Shown: positions 5,978 to 7,122 of the stretch, one piece after another
How the letters are laid out: each line of letters opens with the position of its first letter
How positions within the stretch are numbered: the first letter of the stretch is position 1
From: Vulcanimicrobiota bacterium
GTDB taxonomy: Bacteria > Vulcanimicrobiota > Vulcanimicrobiia > Vulcanimicrobiales > Vulcanimicrobiaceae
Assembly: GCA_013043945.1 (NCBI GenBank)
Contig: JABEUW010000049.1
Coordinates: 1 to 7,122 of the forward strand
Direction of reading: 5' to 3'
Length of the DNA: 7,122 bases
Translations under genes and position numbers: made by a program
Notes under the pieces: generated by a model
Told to the model about the DNA's origin: nothing
What the model saw: only the letters and a program-made list of their open reading frames with translations
Database searches by the model: none

Positions 5978-6514
5978 GTGCTTATTCGTGGACTCTCGAT
6001 TCTTTTGGCGGGCATCGTCCTGAGCGCTGCCATCGCTAAAACGGCGCGTGCCGCAGCGCCGGCACAACTTCCGCCGGCGATCTCCACCGCGATCTCAGCG
6101 GCCTATGCAAACCAATGTACGATGTTGAAAAACACCGATATCGACGGGTTTAGTAAGACCTTTACCAACCATTGGGTCGAGAGCGATTCGAACGGCAGCA
6201 AGGTGACGAAGGCGCAAGCGATCGGCGCGATCAAACAACAGATCGCGGCGATGGGTTTAACGATCACCGATTGTGCGGCGACGATTGGCGGCGGTTCGGT
6301 GAGCTCCGACGGGAACACCGTTACGGTCAACGTCGAGCAATCCGCCGACGGCACGGTCGCCTCGCAGACCGGAACCTCGCCGATTCAAATCAGCTCGAAA
6401 GAGACTGATGTGTGGGTGAAACGTGGTGCGAATTGGTTGCAGAGCGCGTCGACCGTTCTCAAGAACACGATCATGCTCAATGGGCAGGTCGTTCAACAGT
6501 CTGGAAGCCGCTAA
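5978..6514 (+). CDS. Exported NTF2/SnoaL-like protein
   Basis: The protein has 178 residues. The GTG start is the only reasonable one: an in-frame stop at 5936-5938 closes the frame upstream with no start codon between. A clear signal peptide covers about residues 1-26 (MLIRGLSILLAGIVLSAAIA, then KTARA before AAPAQ). The mature part resembles the NTF2-like fold: a first helix ISAAYANQCTMLKNTD (39-54), FSKTFTNHWVESDSNG, a helix KAQAIGAIKQQIAAMG, then Gly/Ser/Thr-rich strands and WVKRGANWLQSAST (146-159) near the end. Cys47 and Cys99 could form a disulfide in the periplasm or outside the cell. No enzyme residues can be assigned. The upstream gene encodes a smaller protein of the same general type, so the two may be diverged paralogues. 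The leader carries a terminator and a start-sequestering hairpin. The gene converges on the DUF151 nuclease gene 15 bases away. Confidence 0.75.
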   Translation: MLIRGLSILLAGIVLSAAIAKTARAAAPAQLPPAISTAISAAYANQCTMLKNTDIDGFSKTFTNHWVESDSNGSKVTKAQAIGAIKQQIAAMGLTITDCAATIGGGSVSSDGNTVTVNVEQSADGTVASQTGTSPIQISSKETDVWVKRGANWLQSASTVLKNTIMLNGQVVQQSGSR

Positions 6515-6538
6515 CGCGAAGAGCCCCGTTTAGCGGTT
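6506..6538. repeat. Palindrome spanning two convergent stop codons
   Basis: AGCCGCTAA (6506-6514) pairs with TTAGCGGTT (6530-6538): nine pairs with one G-T wobble, and a 15-base loop that can close two further pairs beyond a bulge. Each arm holds the final CGC codon and TAA stop of one gene. It has no long T-run on either side. It is a candidate two-way transcript-end structure. Confidence 0.55.
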
Positions 6539-7006
6539 GAAATCGCTCGGTTTAAGATTGTCGAGAAACTTCTTAAACCGAGAGAGATCTTCTTCGTCGC
6601 CTTCGTCGCTCTCGCCCTGACTCTCTTCGAGCACGATCTTATCGGTAACGTAGATCGGCGCTTTTGCGCGTAATGCGAGCGCGATTCCGTCGGAGGGGCG
6701 GGCGTCGATCTCTTTAAGCTCGCCGCCGGCGCGGACGACGAGTTTTGCAAAAAACGTCGAGTCGCGAATATCGTGAATGACGACTTGTTCGATGGTTCCC
6801 TCCAACGTTTCGACGACCGAGAGCATGAGATCGTGTGAGAGCGGTCGCGGAGCGTGCCCGCCTTCGAGAACGTGCGAGATTGCAGCGGCTTCGAACGGTC
6901 CTATGAGAATTGGTAAGAAGTGCATGCCGTCGACCGCTTTGAGAATAACGACCGGTTCGTGGGTGAGCGAATCGATTCCGAGCTTGTCGACCTTCATCTG
7001 ACGCAT
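6530..7006 (-). CDS. Bifunctional nuclease family protein (BFN/DUF151)
   Basis: The protein has 158 residues and is cytosolic. The BFN domain spans about residues 4-125, with LPILIGPFEAAAI at 31-43, RPLSHDL at 54-60 and the signature DARPSDGIALALR at 101-113. An acidic linker (about 127-140) leads to a UvrB/UvrC-like tail, SRFKKFLDNLKPSDF at 142-156, common in this family. Plant and bacterial members were described as having RNase and DNase activity; the physiological role in most bacteria is unknown. Two starts are possible. The ATG at 7006 has a GGA about 10 bases upstream. The ATG at 6997 (protein beginning MKVDKLGID) has AGGG at a usable distance. The difference is three residues. The gene is divergent from ychF across 65 bases in which I found no confident promoter. 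Confidence 0.92.
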   Translation of the reverse strand: MRQMKVDKLGIDSLTHEPVVILKAVDGMHFLPILIGPFEAAAISHVLEGGHAPRPLSHDLMLSVVETLEGTIEQVVIHDIRDSTFFAKLVVRAGGELKEIDARPSDGIALALRAKAPIYVTDKIVLEESQGESDEGDEEDLSRFKKFLDNLKPSDFNR

Positions 7007-7071
7007 ACCCTGAGTAATCCTACCGTGAGGCAGGCTTTCCCTGGCATGGGCGGAAGCGAAGCCGACTTGTC

Positions 7072-7122
7072 ATGGCACTCTCTTGCGGTATCGTCGGGCT
7101 TCCCAATGTCGGGAAATCCACC
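7072..7122 (+). CDS. ychF: GTP/ATP-binding protein YchF (Obg family), 3'-truncated by window edge
   Basis: Only the first 17 residues are in the window: MALSCGIVGLPNVGKST. This is the YchF/OLA1 N-terminus, with the G1 loop GLPNVGKST. YchF is a universally conserved P-loop protein of the Obg group that binds ribosomes and, in studied members, prefers ATP. It is linked to translation and stress control. The ATG is fixed by the motif position. The ribosome site is weak: GGAAG about 15 bases upstream. An ATG at 7046 is in another frame. With so little sequence, a related Obg-type GTPase cannot be fully excluded, but CGIVGLPNVGKST is characteristic of YchF. Confidence 0.88.
   Translation, partial: MALSCGIVGLPNVGKST

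Larger units (their letters stand above)
5925..5983 (+). promoter_or_regulatory. Long inverted repeat over the start codon (possible RNA switch)
   Basis: Bases 5925-5940 (GGGCACGAACGTGAGG) can pair with 5968-5983 (CCTCACGCTCGTGCTT): 13 Watson-Crick pairs, two G-T wobbles and one A/C mismatch over 16 positions. The 27-base loop contains the T-run and the GGAGG ribosome site. The GTG start codon (5978-5980) lies inside the stem. The left arm overlaps the terminator stem, so the two folds exclude each other. No known riboswitch class was recognised. Confidence 0.5.

Noticed and set aside
7046..7122. Possible small gene starting at ATG 7046
   Set aside because: It is a shifted reading of the ychF start and has no ribosome site. 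The ychF frame carries a clear G1 motif.

Overview
The window is about 7.1 kb of GC-rich bacterial DNA (roughly 60 percent GC by eye). It is gene-dense, with nine protein genes and no RNA gene, insertion sequence, prophage or CRISPR array. Most genes are conserved housekeeping genes: a Ycf45-type R3H ATPase, thymidylate kinase, DNA polymerase III delta', a 5'-methylthioadenosine phosphorylase family enzyme, a bifunctional-nuclease (DUF151) protein and the start of the YchF GTPase. Lineage-type genes of unclear job sit between them. The protein sequences resemble those of uncultured deep-branching terrestrial phyla such as Eremiobacterota/WPS-2. That assignment is an impression with low confidence; nothing in the window fixes the taxon.

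Layout. 2-1444 (+) is a 5'-truncated R3H-domain ATPase. It converges on a PilZ-like gene (1505-2191, -) across a 60-base gap filled by a nested hairpin element. Divergent from the PilZ-like gene are tmk (2224-2838) and holB (2831-3820), which overlap by 8 bases and form a DNA-replication operon. holB converges on a six-helix membrane protein gene (3817-4530, -), and their stop codons overlap. The membrane protein lies 12 bases downstream of the methylthioadenosine phosphorylase gene (4543-5340, -), so those two form an operon. Divergent from it are two plus-strand genes for small exported NTF2/SnoaL-like proteins (5378-5812 and 5978-6514). A 165-base gap between them holds a REP-like hairpin, an intrinsic terminator and a long inverted repeat that reaches into the second gene's start codon. 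The second gene converges on the DUF151 nuclease gene (6530-7006, -) through a palindrome containing both stop codons. ychF begins at 7072 and runs off the window.

The most notable signal is the leader of the gene at 5978. A terminator hairpin and a larger hairpin that would sequester the GTG start compete for the same bases, which suggests RNA-level control. Other points are two intergenic elements with the same CCCCGAG...TCGA.GGGG frame, and strong enrichment of the palindrome CGATCG (at least 19 copies). I see no clear multi-gene defence or biosynthetic system here.
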